Below are positions 46,806 through 58,959 of a DNA stretch of 64,000 bases, in pieces. Source of the stretch: Onchidella celtica (taxonomy: Eukaryota; Mollusca; Gastropoda; Systellommatophora; Onchidiidae); assembly GCA_963931925.1 (NCBI GenBank), contig OZ007581.1:23432043-23496042 (forward strand). Direction: 5' to 3'. The notes below the pieces were generated by a model, which did not search any database, was not told the DNA's origin, and saw only the letters and a program-made list of their open reading frames with translations. Both the position numbers and the translations under genes were made by a program. Within the stretch, counting starts at the first letter, position 1. The number at the start of each line of letters is the position of its first letter.

Positions 46806-48624
46806 ACCAGCTGCAAAATCAGTTGCATCCTGGACCGTCATTTGCACCCTGGATCAGATACGCCTTTTTAAAAACCACAGAAAAAATCTGTGGGGTGTTT
46901 CACAGGGCTTGGAACAAAGATTTTTTTTTAAAATGGCAAAAACGTGAATATTGGAAAGGCCCAGCGTTAGAAAGTATAAAGAAAGAATTTTAAAAAGACC
47001 AAAAAAAAAAACTACCTTCCGGTCCTGTCAGATCTACACCGGGGGACAAACGGAACAAAATTTCAAAACTTCACAATTATTTGTCTTAAAAATGGTTACT
47101 TATCAGTTATGAGTTCCCAGCTCCCGCCCACTCATGTTTTGCAGTCAGCAATCAAAGGAAATTAATGCGTTCACAAAAAGGTTAGTTACGTTAATATAAT
47201 CAAAAAAAGTTGGTTATCTAACAACATGATGTTGTGATTAAGGATTATACGTATTGAAAATAATCTCTTGCTTAAACTGTTTCTGTTAACACTAACTTAC
47301 GTTGTTACATTCGCTACGTGGTGAAACTTCCGTGATGGATTTTCGCGGCAATATTAATAAATGCATTAATTATTTATCTTTGAAAGCATGTTGTGGGCGG
47401 GGGGGGGGGGGATATAATCTAATTGCAAATCCAAATACAAAAAATAGTGAGTTGTGTTCATTGTTAAACTGTAGCTTTCGATGTAAAACGCTATGAAATG
47501 ATAACACCTGTGGCAACTAACAACAGCTTTCTTGAAACAGGTTCAAGTTTTACATTTGCACAAGCTTTCCGTGCACACATAATTACCCCACAGAAAAAAA
47601 AATTTTAAAAATTGCACTTCCTGAGATTTTTTTCGGCAATCTCATTTAAAAACATCCGGGAAAAATTGGGCTTCGGTCTTTTAGTAAATTGCCAATTTCA
47701 TACATCTTCATACAATTTTATACATAATGTGCAAGCCACGTATGGTTCGACAAGACTTAACTAAATATGCAGATTTTTTAAAGTTGTATGTGGATGGTTT
47801 TAATCAAAAAACTGGATCCAGTTTCTGTGGTTACCAGCAGTCAGATGTCTGAGTAAAATTAATTATTGTGACAAAAAAAGAATATTGCAAGTGTATCATT
47901 CAACCTTCAAGTTTTCTCTTTCCACTGAATTACAATTAACACGTCTTAATTTTCTTCTTAAATTTTTTTTTTCAGTTTTCCTTTCTCTTGAGTCTGTTTG
48001 GCTGGTCCAACTACAAAAACGATCGCTTTTCATCGATATTCCTTAGTTTTTGTCACGTATATAATTGCTTCATACTTTTTTTCTTTCTTTTTTTTACGGC
48101 TTCTTCTTTTCTCTTTGCTCAATTTTCTTCCTATGTAATAAATATGCAACATTTTTCCTTTCGAAAAAGCTTTCGCTTCTGTGGAATTCTGTTTTGAGAG
48201 AGAGTTTATGATTACTGAGCAAAACTGGTATCTGTTATAGCTCTATCCACAAATAATAAAATTTATAATATTTGGAATGTATATGCGTCCTTGTAATATT
48301 TTTTAAGGTCCAGTTGCCAAAATCTAAACTAAATTCTAAATGTAAAGAGATAGAAGTGTATAATCTCGTCGCTTTCGAAATGTAGCTGTTGGGTGGTGAT
48401 TTCTCTAGTACAATTAATAGCATCACATCAAAAAATAATGTAAAGGTGAAAGAAATGATAGGAAACCTCTCAATAAAGACTGATGGGCTTGCATCAAGTC
48501 GTAATGAAAATACAGCGGTAATATTTTCTTGAAAAACAAGACAAGAGAAAACAAGTTTTCTGTTGATGTATTTTGCAGGAGAATATCACAGTTAAATCTC
48601 TCCTGCCATACCCCATGCTTTATG

Positions 48625-48655
<31 letters not shown>

Positions 48656-49011
48656 GGTGTTGTTGATTTCAAAGGTTTCCTTGCTACTGGAAAAAGGTTT
48701 ACAAATTTCCAATCCTGGATTGCCTAGAGTTAAATGCCAGGCAGAAATAAATGAAATTATATGCATCACGTCAAAAAATGATGTTAAGGCAAAAGAAATA
48801 ATTTGGAAACCGCTCCAGTGAAGACTGGTGGGCGTGCAAAAAAATGTAAAGGAAATTGTCTCCAGGGACTAATTCCTGTTAATACATTCTGATGGAGAAT
48901 ATCACAGTTAAATCTCTCCTACTGTATAATAATACCAATACATAATTATCATTTATCTAGGGCTTCATCTAGTTAACAACCAGACTCTAAGCTCTTTACG
49001 ACATTTATATC
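46806..49011. other. copy-B-specific 2.2-kb block, partly internally duplicated
   Basis: Absent from copy A between about 23312 and 23330. It contains an echo of the preceding sequence (ATGATAACACCTGTGGCAAC at about 47497, also at 46722 and 23228). It also holds two diverged ~340-bp tandem units (about 48430-48600 and 48770-48920, sharing GAGAATATCACAGTTAAATC) and an L2-like tail (48925-49005). No gene recognised. Confidence 0.6.
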
Positions 49012-49815
49012 ATATAAATCACCCACACAATACACAGGCATAATCAGGGAAAAAACAACTAGATGGACATTATAATTGTAAAAGAAATATTCCATGCCTT
49101 AATTTTTATGTTGTTGTTGTTGTTTCTCAAAGGTTTCCCAGCTACCGGTAAAAGATTTAGAATTTCGAATGTGAAACTGCCTAATGTTAGATTCTAGTCA
49201 GGAATTAAGTTTAGAGTTTGCACTATCAGCTCCTAAAAACAAGCCTATTCTGGTGATCTAGTCTGCCTGGGGGATCTTTAAGCTACATTGTGGCTGGGGG
49301 CGTTCTGAGTCCAGACTGTTTGGTTTGTGTTTTGACTCAGTGCGCGGGGTCGTTCTTTCGGCCAGCTGACTGATACAGCATGCTGCAGTGTAAACCTTTC
49401 TCATTTCCCTCGCTTTAAAAACATAAACGTGTTGACAAAACACAACAAATTAAAAAAAAAAAAAAAGCCAAGACCAACCCTTCTTGGAACGACTAGTATG
49501 CCATCATCTTCCACTTTTAAATGCGTTAACGTTGTTAAAATGAAATACACAAACACAGAGAAAATGTGTGGGCTGACAACGGGGATTGAGAAAGTTAAAC
49601 CGTAGAGGGGGAAAATAGGGGAGGTCACAAAGTCCAAACACAACAAAACTTGAAAAGAATGAAAAATGAACGAAGCAACATTGTGATGGAATTTCTTGGC
49701 AAAGTGTTTTTATGCAAGTGAACCAAGGAGTGGCTCGAACCAAAGTTTAGGTCGTGAAAATAATTCATATTTTTAGAGTACCCGGTAACAGCTATATATT
49801 TACGCTGTCATTCCG

Positions 49816-52468
49816 TTGGTGAATCAAGTGTTGTTGTTTTGTTTTTTTTCTTCCCTTTTCAAGGAAATGATTATGATTGTAATTCTCGGAACGGGAGAAG
49901 TGGCAATCACACTCAATTTGTGTGAGCGTTTGTATGTGTGTATGTGAGTGTTTTCCTTTCCCAGAAACGCCATTTATCAATGATAGACAGTGTGCGCGCG
50001 TGTGTGTGTGTGTGTGTTAGTTGTGTGCGTGTTTTCCTTCCCCAGAAAGGCAATCTATCAAGGCTAAACAGGTGTGTGTGTGGGTGTGTGTGTTTGTGTG
50101 TATGTGGAAGGCGGGGGGACTTGCAACAGCTACGTGGCCGTCGTTTTCAGTGGTTTTCTAAACTTGTTTATTGTACTTTTTCTTGATTGAAGATCTTTGA
50201 TGTAACGTGGGGATTTGTAACATACTTTTTTTTCTTTGTTTTGCCACCTTTTGAACTGGTTGTATAGTGGATTTGTTAGCTAATAAAACTGCTAAGTTTT
50301 GTCAAAATGTTAATGCTGTTTCTCTTGCTTTTGGGAATTTACAGCTTTTTGTACGTGGAGAATGGACCTGTTTGACTGGTCCAAACTAAAAAAAACGGTC
50401 GTTTTTTCATCCAAAGAGTTAATTCTTATTTGTCACTAATATTGCTTCATAGTGTTTCAATATAAACACGGAATATCTCTGGGATGGCAGCTAGGCTTGA
50501 AGAAGTCAGAATATGGCAAACGTTTCTATCCTGATACATTTTTTTTTCCTGAAAAGAGTCCACTATAGCGTTTGATTTGTCTTGAAATGTCTTTCTTTTT
50601 TCTTTGCATTTTGTCGTATCGTTTCTATATCATATATTATTGTAAGGCGAGACTTTGCCACATACAACTTTTTCTTTTTGCCATATTTTGACTGCATAAT
50701 TTTTATTACGCTATACTTTTCTCTCTTTTGTCATTTTTCTTCCCCCTCCTCGATTGAAATAGATTTTCTGTTTTCTGTCTCAGTGTGCACATTTAATGGT
50801 CTGGCTTATATCGCCCGAGTTTCAGTAATTTTATTTCAGTATAACCTAATTTAGTCTTAAGTTATGCTTTAACATGTTAGCGCCAAGATTAGCTTTACTA
50901 CAGCGAAAACTTTCAAATCTATTCACTTATGTCATGTTTATGTTTTTAATTCCCTTCATTGTTGATTCTCAAGAATTGGTGACCGTGTTAAAATGCGTTT
51001 TTAAGCATTTAATGTAAGCATCGGTGCATTTTATTACGCATATATATATATATTACAAGTAGATAAGGTGGGCACATCTACTATACCACCCAAGTTATTT
51101 ATATCTTTTAGTTTTGTTCTGAATGTTCAACATTTTCAAGCTCAGGAAGATCTAAGATATTGGCCCGCTGTTAAAACAAATAATAATTATTACCCAAAAA
51201 AATGTACAGGAAATGTAGGATTATTTTTTGGTTTTTGTTTTCAACAAGGTCTTTTAAATCATTATGTGTGCATTTAGTATCGTATGTGCTACAGATATGA
51301 AATACTGTGAAAAAGTCTCCATAGGCTATTGTACGCCCGCATACCTTACACTGTATGTCTTTGTCCAAGTGCGGTCTTTTTACTGAAGTTTCTTGTATTG
51401 CCCAAACGGTAACTTTTCTTATAAACTGGCATGCAAAGGACGTATTTTATCTTTTTTTTTTTTTTCAATCAGGTTTGTTTTGTGTTTATTGCGAAATTCT
51501 GGCCGGACGTATTGCAATAAATATCTAAAACAAGATGTTGAAATCGCTAAATTTTCCCTGCCTACGTAACGTAAATTTACAGCTGTAGGGTGATTTAGTT
51601 GACTTGAGAATCCAATCCTATTTTATGATTTATATGTGCAATATGCCCTAGATAGGACCCTGTCTTGTATCGTAATGTTCCAAGTACTGGCGGCGCTCCT
51701 TATCTAAGCTTGCACAACAGCCAAACAGGGAAATTTCCCCGCTTACACGTTTCTAGTCTTCCCTGAAAAGCGAAATCCTGCAAAGTCGTTTACAAAAGTA
51801 CACAAATGATTTATTAGGCATCGTATTGTGCAGAGCCAGTTTGCACCACGACAAAACTGATACTGCCAGTTTAATATGAATAGTCATCACTTGGAGCGAT
51901 CCGTAAAGTACGTGCGTGTCCACTTTAGGCAACAAGGTCCTAAATCAGCATGTAAAATAGCCCAGACATTGGGGAAAATCCAACAGCTAGCAAAAACCAT
52001 TGTGACATTTCAAAATTCAACAACAGAATAAACAAAGTCCATGCGCTGTAAATTTTTCATTCGTGGATTAAAAAAACAAAAATCACAGTAATCTCCACGT
52101 TTAATGTAATCTAACAGAAATTAAACTTTGAATTCTGAGAAAAACACTTACATTTATTTTCTTCTTCTTTTTCTTCTCTTTCTCCTTTTTTATCAGTGCA
52201 AATATATTTTTTTTAACCTTAATAATTATATCTCAGCAGCACAGAAAACGAGTCTTGTTACTTATTAAATCATTTCATCTCAACAGCATTTCTTTTATTG
52301 TTAATATAAATCCTCTATCTTTTCTAATATTTTTTCACAGTCTGCATAACTATATACGAAAAATAATTGTCATGTCTATGACAATTATACTAAAATTCTG
52401 TTGCACACATTGGCTGCTAATATTATGCCGAAGCGATAACATTGAAAAAGTATTGTTGAGAATTAAGA
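49816..52468. other. AT-rich intergenic stretch, no supported gene
   Basis: Short (GT)n runs near 49935 and 50000-50105 only. Open frames are short, phenylalanine-rich and lack family signatures. Confidence 0.55.
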
Positions 52469-53718
52469 CTAAAAAGGCTGTGCGCTTCTGGAAGAATTAG
52501 AGAGCCTTGCGACAATTGCAGTGAGAATGAACAGAAAAAAAGTATGTTGTAAAATCCCCGCCTCAGAAACAAACAATAAGGAAACGGTGCAATAAATCAC
52601 AAAAGAATTAGAAATGAAACACAGACAAAAAAAAAAAAAACCGAAATATAAGCTTTCGATCATAAAAGACCTTCCTGAGTCCAGATAAGAAAACTGGAAA
52701 TACAGTTCAACAATATTTTTCATTTTATTTAAATTTCTAAGACTTGGACATTTCTCTACCCGAAGTGCTTGACAAGGTGATTTGTTGTAACATTTCTGAA
52801 GTGTTTTCATTTCAACATCAAGTTCATCACGAATTAACCCTTGAAGCATCAGAACGATCACCGTCGGAGTCCGACATTGCTGCTATGTTAGTAAGCGTCG
52901 TGTTCATTGCTCTAAACGACAAAATAAATTCAGAAAAAAATACTCTCCGATCTTGGAGAGCTCCATATCCGGGCTTTTCACAAAAGGAAATCACTCTATT
53001 ATCTTTAGAAACGGAAGTAAACATGATAAGTTCCTGTCGTTTGCGCTACGAAAAATAAAAACACCGGGATTCACTGCAGGCCGCTATAGGGGCCCGTTGT
53101 GAATCCCGACAGCTAAATTTGTAGGCCGCTATAGATCTAGAGGTCGGTGGTACACAAAGGGTTAAAGTATAATTTACACAATTTGCATTTGAAAATCACA
53201 CAATGAAAAACAATCAGTCACAAAAATGTGAAATTGAAACCAATAAAATTTTCAAAATTCCATCACAACCCCACTGCAACTGAAATTTGTGCTTTTTAAT
53301 TATACGTGGTTACAGCTCTTTTTACAAACTTTGTTTTCGCACAGCTGATTACGATGAGCCAAGTTTGTACCTAGGGGGAACAAAGAAGATAAACCCTGTC
53401 TTGTGACCATGGTTGTTTTCCCCTTCTAGTCTTTCAATTTGAAAACATATTTATTTTCAAACTGGTTCATAAAGATTTTGCTCAAGCTGTTTCATGCCCG
53501 CATGTTTTCATTTTTCGCATGGGTCCACTTTTTCAACAGACAAAAGGCTGAGAATCTCATTCTTTGGACATCTTGAATTTCATTGTAGTCTACTAATCAT
53601 ATTCGTACTATAAATTCTCCTCAGTTTATCGCAGAATAGTTCTTGTGACAGTGACATTCACAAACACCAGACTTCATACTGAGGGTGATGGCGCCCTGAA
53701 TCAAAACTGTTTTTGCGT
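52469..53718. other. non-coding stretch with short hairpin
   Basis: A 104-codon plus-strand frame (52744-53058) and overlapping minus-strand frames show no recognisable domain, so none is called. A 10-bp perfect inverted repeat CGGGATTCAC ... GTGAATCCCG lies at 53065-53108, with GGCCGCTATAG occurring inside it and again at about 53122. Confidence 0.45.
53065..53108. repeat. perfect 10-bp-stem inverted repeat
   Basis: Arms CGGGATTCAC and GTGAATCCCG around a 24-bp loop containing GGCCGCTATAGGGGCCC. Confidence 0.8.
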
Positions 53719-53980
53719 GTTTTGTCTGAGTAGGCGAGGTTTGTCCTTCCACCATATGACTAAAGAACGGATTTGACGCGTCCTAACTAATGAGATAGAT
53801 TTGTTTCTTTGCGTCTGTTTTGACTGAGTGGGCGAGGTTTGTCTTTCCACCATATGACTGAAGACGGTTCTGACGCGCCCTAATTAATGAGATGGTTTTG
53901 ACCCAGTGCCCCCAAATCTCTCGTTCCACCATCTGATTTAAGACAGTTTTGACCCACCCTAATTTTTGGGACAGGCTTGT
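53719..53980. repeat. diverged tandem repeat, ~80-105-bp units
   Basis: Three units share a TTTTGAC..AGTG start, a TTCCACCAT.TGA middle and a GACGCGCCCTAA-like end. A related unit lies at 56655-56790, and a TTTTGACTCAGTGCGCG word occurs in both duplicate copies (about 23648 and 49331). Confidence 0.75.
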
Positions 53981-56654
53981 TTCAGTCACGTGAAATCCCG
54001 TTCCACTTGTCTCAGAGCTCCACCAGTCTCATGCCTGCAAAACTGAATCATCATCACCATCATCATCATCAGTGGCACTGTCTGTTTGGAACTTACATTG
54101 GCGATCATGGCTCTCCACTCGGATCTGTCATCAGCCAATCTCAAGAAGGAGTTTGTTGTTGTGACGTTGATTTGTTGTCCATGAGTTAAAACATTCTGTG
54201 AAGTTTTTTCTCTATCTACCCCTGCTTTTCCTGCCTTCTGTCTTCCCTGTGGCTGCTGGATGTTCGAGGCTCCTGAGGCGACAGATGTGCTCTAGAAATT
54301 TCAGTTGCCTCTGTCTTATTGTTTTAATCATTTGATTTTTTTCTCCATTCATGACATTCTCAATATTCTTCTAATAAACCACATCTCTGCTGCTTCTGGT
54401 TTCATCTCTATTTCTTTGTTCATTATTCAACATTCGCATCCATATAAAGGCACTGACCACACAAGTCATATGTTTTCAAGACTCTGATTTTAGTGATCGT
54501 TCATATATTTCAGTTCATTAATATTGGTCTCATTTTTGGATCATGGAATGAATAAAAACTGAATATTTGTGCTGTAAATGTTTGCACATCTTTCCTATTG
54601 GAGTAATGCACTCGGCTTGTGGGACTGAAATTATACTCTGCCATTATAAAACCAAGCAATACAATTCAACAACGAGAAAAAAATCATTTTGTCGAGTGAC
54701 GACTTTATAGATGATGCCGTGCACTAAAACTCTTAACTCTAAACCCACTAACTCTCGGCAATGTACTCATAATGTACTCATATTCCACCTTTCGATAAAG
54801 TTCGCAGTTGCCAATTTCTGCATCTCTCAGAATATCCTTATAATAAAATAGTGCGTGTATATAATTTTTATATGTGAGAGTGATACTTGTTGCCATTTTC
54901 TATTGTTCGTGTTATTTTCGTTTACGGATGTTGTTTTCTTTTTAAAAATCATGTAGCTATGCTTATTGGTATGCATTTAAACTGCGTGACTTTTAAAAAA
55001 ACTATATGCACGCTTGCCTATTGATACACACTTGTTGTGCGTGACTTTTTTCAACAGTATATTTACGTGCCCTACATGAATGTTTTGTTTATGTTGGTAT
55101 CCTGTCGAGACACCACACAAACAGCCTGTTGACAACTTTGGCGCAAGAGACACCTAGTGAATGCATGGCGTGCATGCCATCCTACACGTATCCTTATCAG
55201 CGGCAACGAAATCTATTATTGTACCGCTACATTGGAGTCCCCTGCACTTCCTTTAGAAGTGCGATCGTGCAGAAATTTTCCGTACTGCGCGCTCTTTTTT
55301 TTTGCAAGCTTGTGCCCTGCCATTATGTAAAACGACGAATCCTTAACTAGAGTTTTTGTAAAGCTTTTCTGAGTTTTCTAAATCTAATATGAGTTGTGCC
55401 AACTTATTCTTTCAAGAAATGTTCATAATTTGTTTGTTTTAAATACAAAGAAAAGTTTATTATCTAACTGTGGGGTAGAATGAAAGGATTATTGCATTTT
55501 AGTGGCAAATATTCGGCACTTGTTTATTTGGCCCAAGTTTAGTCTCTAGCGAGCTGCACGATGTTTGCCAATAAAATGCAATAATCCCAATATATACTTC
55601 ATGATTAGCAAATAGAAGGCGTTTGGCTCCCGAGGAGGAATTTCAAATCTGAGAGAACTTTTATTTAGCCACAGGAAGTACTGGCAGAGCCGTCTTTACG
55701 CTTGTGCACACTGGGCAGTTCCCGTGGGCCCCAAGGGTTTAATGCAAGCAAATTTACATTAGTTTTTGAAACGATGAATCAAATACTATTGTTTTTTTGG
55801 CCGGGAGGGGGGGGGGGTCATAATAATGCAAGACGACCCTGAGTACTGGAGCCGAATTTCAGTTGGAGGGGGAACTCCAAACAGGGATCGAGTTGGATCT
55901 TTTGAACCTCAAAATCGTGACGTTATCACCCAACTGGTTGGCTGATCAAAATCGGCCAGTACGTTCCAGGCCTAACTGTTTATAGTAATGATCACAACAG
56001 TGTTCAAATAAGATCCGTCAAACCCATAGAAACATGTTTTGATCCAATGAAAGTGATTACTGAATGAAAACAAGGTGTTCACAAGTTGTAGAAGTTACAT
56101 TTGGCGTGTCCTCATTTCCGTGTGCTTAATAAGCGGTCAGTGAAATAGGATCGGGAGGGGGGAAATTACAGGGGGCAGCGGAAGGGAGGGGGTTAAGAAA
56201 GAGGGGGATTGAAGACGGAGGGAGGGAGAGGGGGGGGATGGCAGTCTTGTTTTGAAGAGAGGACCATATAAAGTGCGTACGCTTGGAGTGAGGATTGTAG
56301 GGCTGCTTATGAAAAGAGAACAGAAAACATAGTGATAGCGCGGACTTCTGGGGAGCATTATGTTAGCTTTGAAATCGTGGCAGTGGGTTAAAAAATTTAC
56401 TTATTAGTTCAGTAAATGTAGATCTTGGGTTATTATTTGAAACAAAAATATATTTCTAGTGAAACAGTCAAAAAGTCCATGCCAAATGCCCCTTGAGGTT
56501 CATCAAGATCTTAACGTGGACGTTCACAATTCTAATGCTGTACTCTCCTACACGGTTAAGGGGGCTGGGAATGAGGCCAAGCTTAATGAAAACCGTAGTT
56601 GAGGGGGGGAAGAACCCAGGGTTGATGGCGCATCAGGCGCATTCTGGTTTGCGT
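53981..56654. other. intergenic stretch, no supported gene
   Basis: AT-rich. Contains a short (CAT)n at about 54049 and G-rich runs near 55805 and 56155-56240. No exon or RNA gene recognised. Confidence 0.5.
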
Positions 56655-56790
56655 CCATCTTGACCCAGTGTGGGAGGTCTCTCTTACCGCCAGCTGTCTC
56701 CAGTCACTTTTGACGCGCCCGAACTCCATGTAGTGAGACAGATCTGTTTCAGTTTCGCCAGTGCGCGAAGTCTCGTGTTGAATTGCACAC
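56655..56790. repeat. dispersed unit of the TTTTGACGCGCCC family
   Basis: CTTGACCCAGTGTGGGAGG, TTTTGACGCGCCCGAAC and GAGACAGATCTGTTTCAG match the layout of the 53719-53980 units. Confidence 0.6.
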
Positions 56791-57056
56791 AATTGAGAAA
56801 AAGGACACTTGACTCAGTGCCCACCAGCCACAGGGCGCAAACATTCACCTTTTTGATAAGATAAGACCACAGGCTAATAAAATACCCAGACTGGATGATC
56901 CAGTCATTTTAGGTTTACGGGAGCGACCGACGCTTCAGCATAGCTACAATTTTGAATGATACCATTTTGACGCGCATACTGAACGCGGAAGTTTGGTTCC
57001 GCACGAAGAAATTAATACATGTACAACCAATCTTGACATATAGGTAGAACTAGAAT

Positions 57057-57113
57057 CGGAATTTCCCGAGCGGCGGCCATGTTGGTTATACGGTCGCCTC
57101 TCGGGAAATTCCG
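57057..57113. repeat. perfect 14-bp-stem inverted repeat
   Basis: CGGAATTTCCCGAG and its exact inverse CTCGGGAAATTCCG flank a 29-bp loop containing GCGGCCATGTTGG. Confidence 0.88.
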
Positions 57114-57163
57114 TAAAAAAACGACACAGTCCGAAGCTCGTGTTTTCAGTCTGGTTAATTTCT

Positions 57164-57191
57164 TAGTCTGTGGATAAGATAAGATAAGATA

Positions 57192-57222
<31 letters not shown>

Positions 57223-57545
57223 ATAAGAATCACTTTATTATCCCATGGGAGGAATTATCTTCCCCAGAGCTTTTAAGGGCACACACAAGGTGCACACATC
57301 TTAGATATAATTACATGAACATTTTTATCAGAGACAAAATCTGGCAAAAAGAAAAAGGTGTATGTAGCAAAGCCTCGCATAAGAAATAATACCCAAACGA
57401 TATAATGAACATATTATATAACTCAATAAACTCGGTGACAGGCAAGCTGCATGAAGTAACGTTGTAAGGATCCCTAGTGAAGTATTTCATGCACCTAGGT
57501 ATAATGTCTTTGCTGAGGCGAATTTGCCGAGTCAAAAACGATATT
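57164..57545 (-). mobile_element. LINE 3' end with (TTATC)n tail
   Basis: On the minus strand, GGGATAATAAAGTGATTCTTATC runs into a pure pentanucleotide array (57164-57226 on plus: GATAA units). Upstream the minus strand has a TTTTGACTCGGCAAATTCGC block and stop-broken frames resembling LINE C-termini. The AATAAAGTGATTCTTATC end is typical of CR1/RTE-like elements. The clade is uncertain. Confidence 0.55.
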
Positions 57546-58224
57546 ATTTATCTTTCTCAGTTTGCTTCCATGTGTATTACGTGTATTCTGTTGCTCCCGG
57601 ATAATCTGGAAATTTGATGAAACAGGACATCGTGACTGTCATTTAAGATGGATATATTTTTTTTTTACACAGCCATTTGAGCACTGATGGCCAATATTGA
57701 AAAATGCCGTAGCTGTCATGTTCCATGTCTTCCTAATGACTGTGTTGTTAATTTCGTTCACATTTTGCTGACGTCACTTAGCTTTCCCTTCTCTCTCTCT
57801 CTCTCTTTTTTTTTTTTTCCCAATTTCCAAAGTTCATATCTTACACCAGAACCGAGACAAAGAAGGTTTGCTTCAGTGAGCCACCAGGCTTGTGTATATC
57901 TCCAGATCTTGAGACAGTTTCTCCTGTTTCTGCTCTGTTTCATTATCTTCTTTCTTTCATTTCGGATGGCGCTCAGTTTTATCATAGAATTGGTTTACTA
58001 TACTGCATTTCAGTAAATGTCTAATACACAGTTCAACAGCACAGTCGTGCTCCCCTCCTCTTCCATCCAGTGAGATTGAATTGCATTTTTTTTTTCGTAA
58101 GTATCCAAGGTATCATGCAGAGATGGTCAGGACCATTGGGGCCGGTGGAACGAGTATTTAAGCAGAATAATCTTCGGTATCACGGGATGTTTTTTGGGGT
58201 GGGGGTGCACTGTGTCGCGGCAGG
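57546..58224. other. non-coding stretch
   Basis: No coding or structural signal beyond a CT/T-rich run near 57790-57820. Confidence 0.5.
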
Positions 58225-58318
58225 AAAAGAGGTGGGTAGGTAGGTAGGTAGGTAGGTAGTTAGGTAGGTAGGTAGGTAGGTAGGTAGGTAGGTATGTAGG
58301 TCGGTAGATAGGTAGGTT
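58225..58318. repeat. (TAGG)n microsatellite
   Basis: Interrupted tetranucleotide array. Confidence 0.96.
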
Positions 58319-58959
58319 ATTAGACTGAAAGACACTGGTGGTCCCAAGTTTAAATATTTTACTGCCTATCTAGATCTGTATTTATTTATACATATGGATC
58401 AAAAATGCTCGCTCAGCCTAAATGACCGAAGTTCTAAAAATATCGGCATCGGCCGAGGATTAAGAAAAAAAAACAGAAGAAGAATATGTTTACTGCAGGT
58501 GGATAATTTATGATGTTGACATCACGAACTGCATAGTCTGCGGCATTCAGATGAAAAAGTACCGACCTAAAGACCCTTTAATGGCTTCGCGGCTGAACCA
58601 CAGTATTCTATGGCATTCTAAATTCGCATTCACACCACACAAAGTGTTTTCACAAGCTCTCGAGCGATTAAGAGGTTGAAATGAATATTAACGAAACCGT
58701 ATCCTGTCAGGGGATAATCCGACGAACGCCCGTGTGCAAAACTGTTTGCAAATAAGAACATAATGCACAAACACGACAATTGCAAATGAAAAACAAACTG
58801 TGCTCTAAGTTTGTCTACTTTTTTTATGAAAAGTTGCACTCTCACGGTCGGCTTTGCATTGTCACAAATCCCAGACTGGGAGATGTAATAAGTTATGACA
58901 GGACAACAATCACGAACGAACAAGTTTAACACTTAACAGAACAACCCATCAGACTCACA

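Larger units (their letters stand above)
43305..49815 (+). repeat. direct duplication, copy B
   Basis: Collinear with copy A (10775-24255). It lacks the two hAT-like elements, the LTR element and the LINE fragment, giving their empty sites at about 45150, 45955, 46421 and 46564. It has its own extra blocks at about 44066-44232, 44575-44925 and 46806-49011. Confidence 0.88.

Noticed and set aside
52620..52710. A Penelope-like element end (minus-strand GGAAGGTCTTTTATGATCGAAAGC motif region)
   Set aside because: The short motif resembles Penelope ends, but no GIY-YIG or RT sequence is nearby, so it is too weak to call.
52744..53058. A 104-residue plus-strand open frame
   Set aside because: No recognisable domain, competing frames on the other strand, and no splice or repeat evidence.
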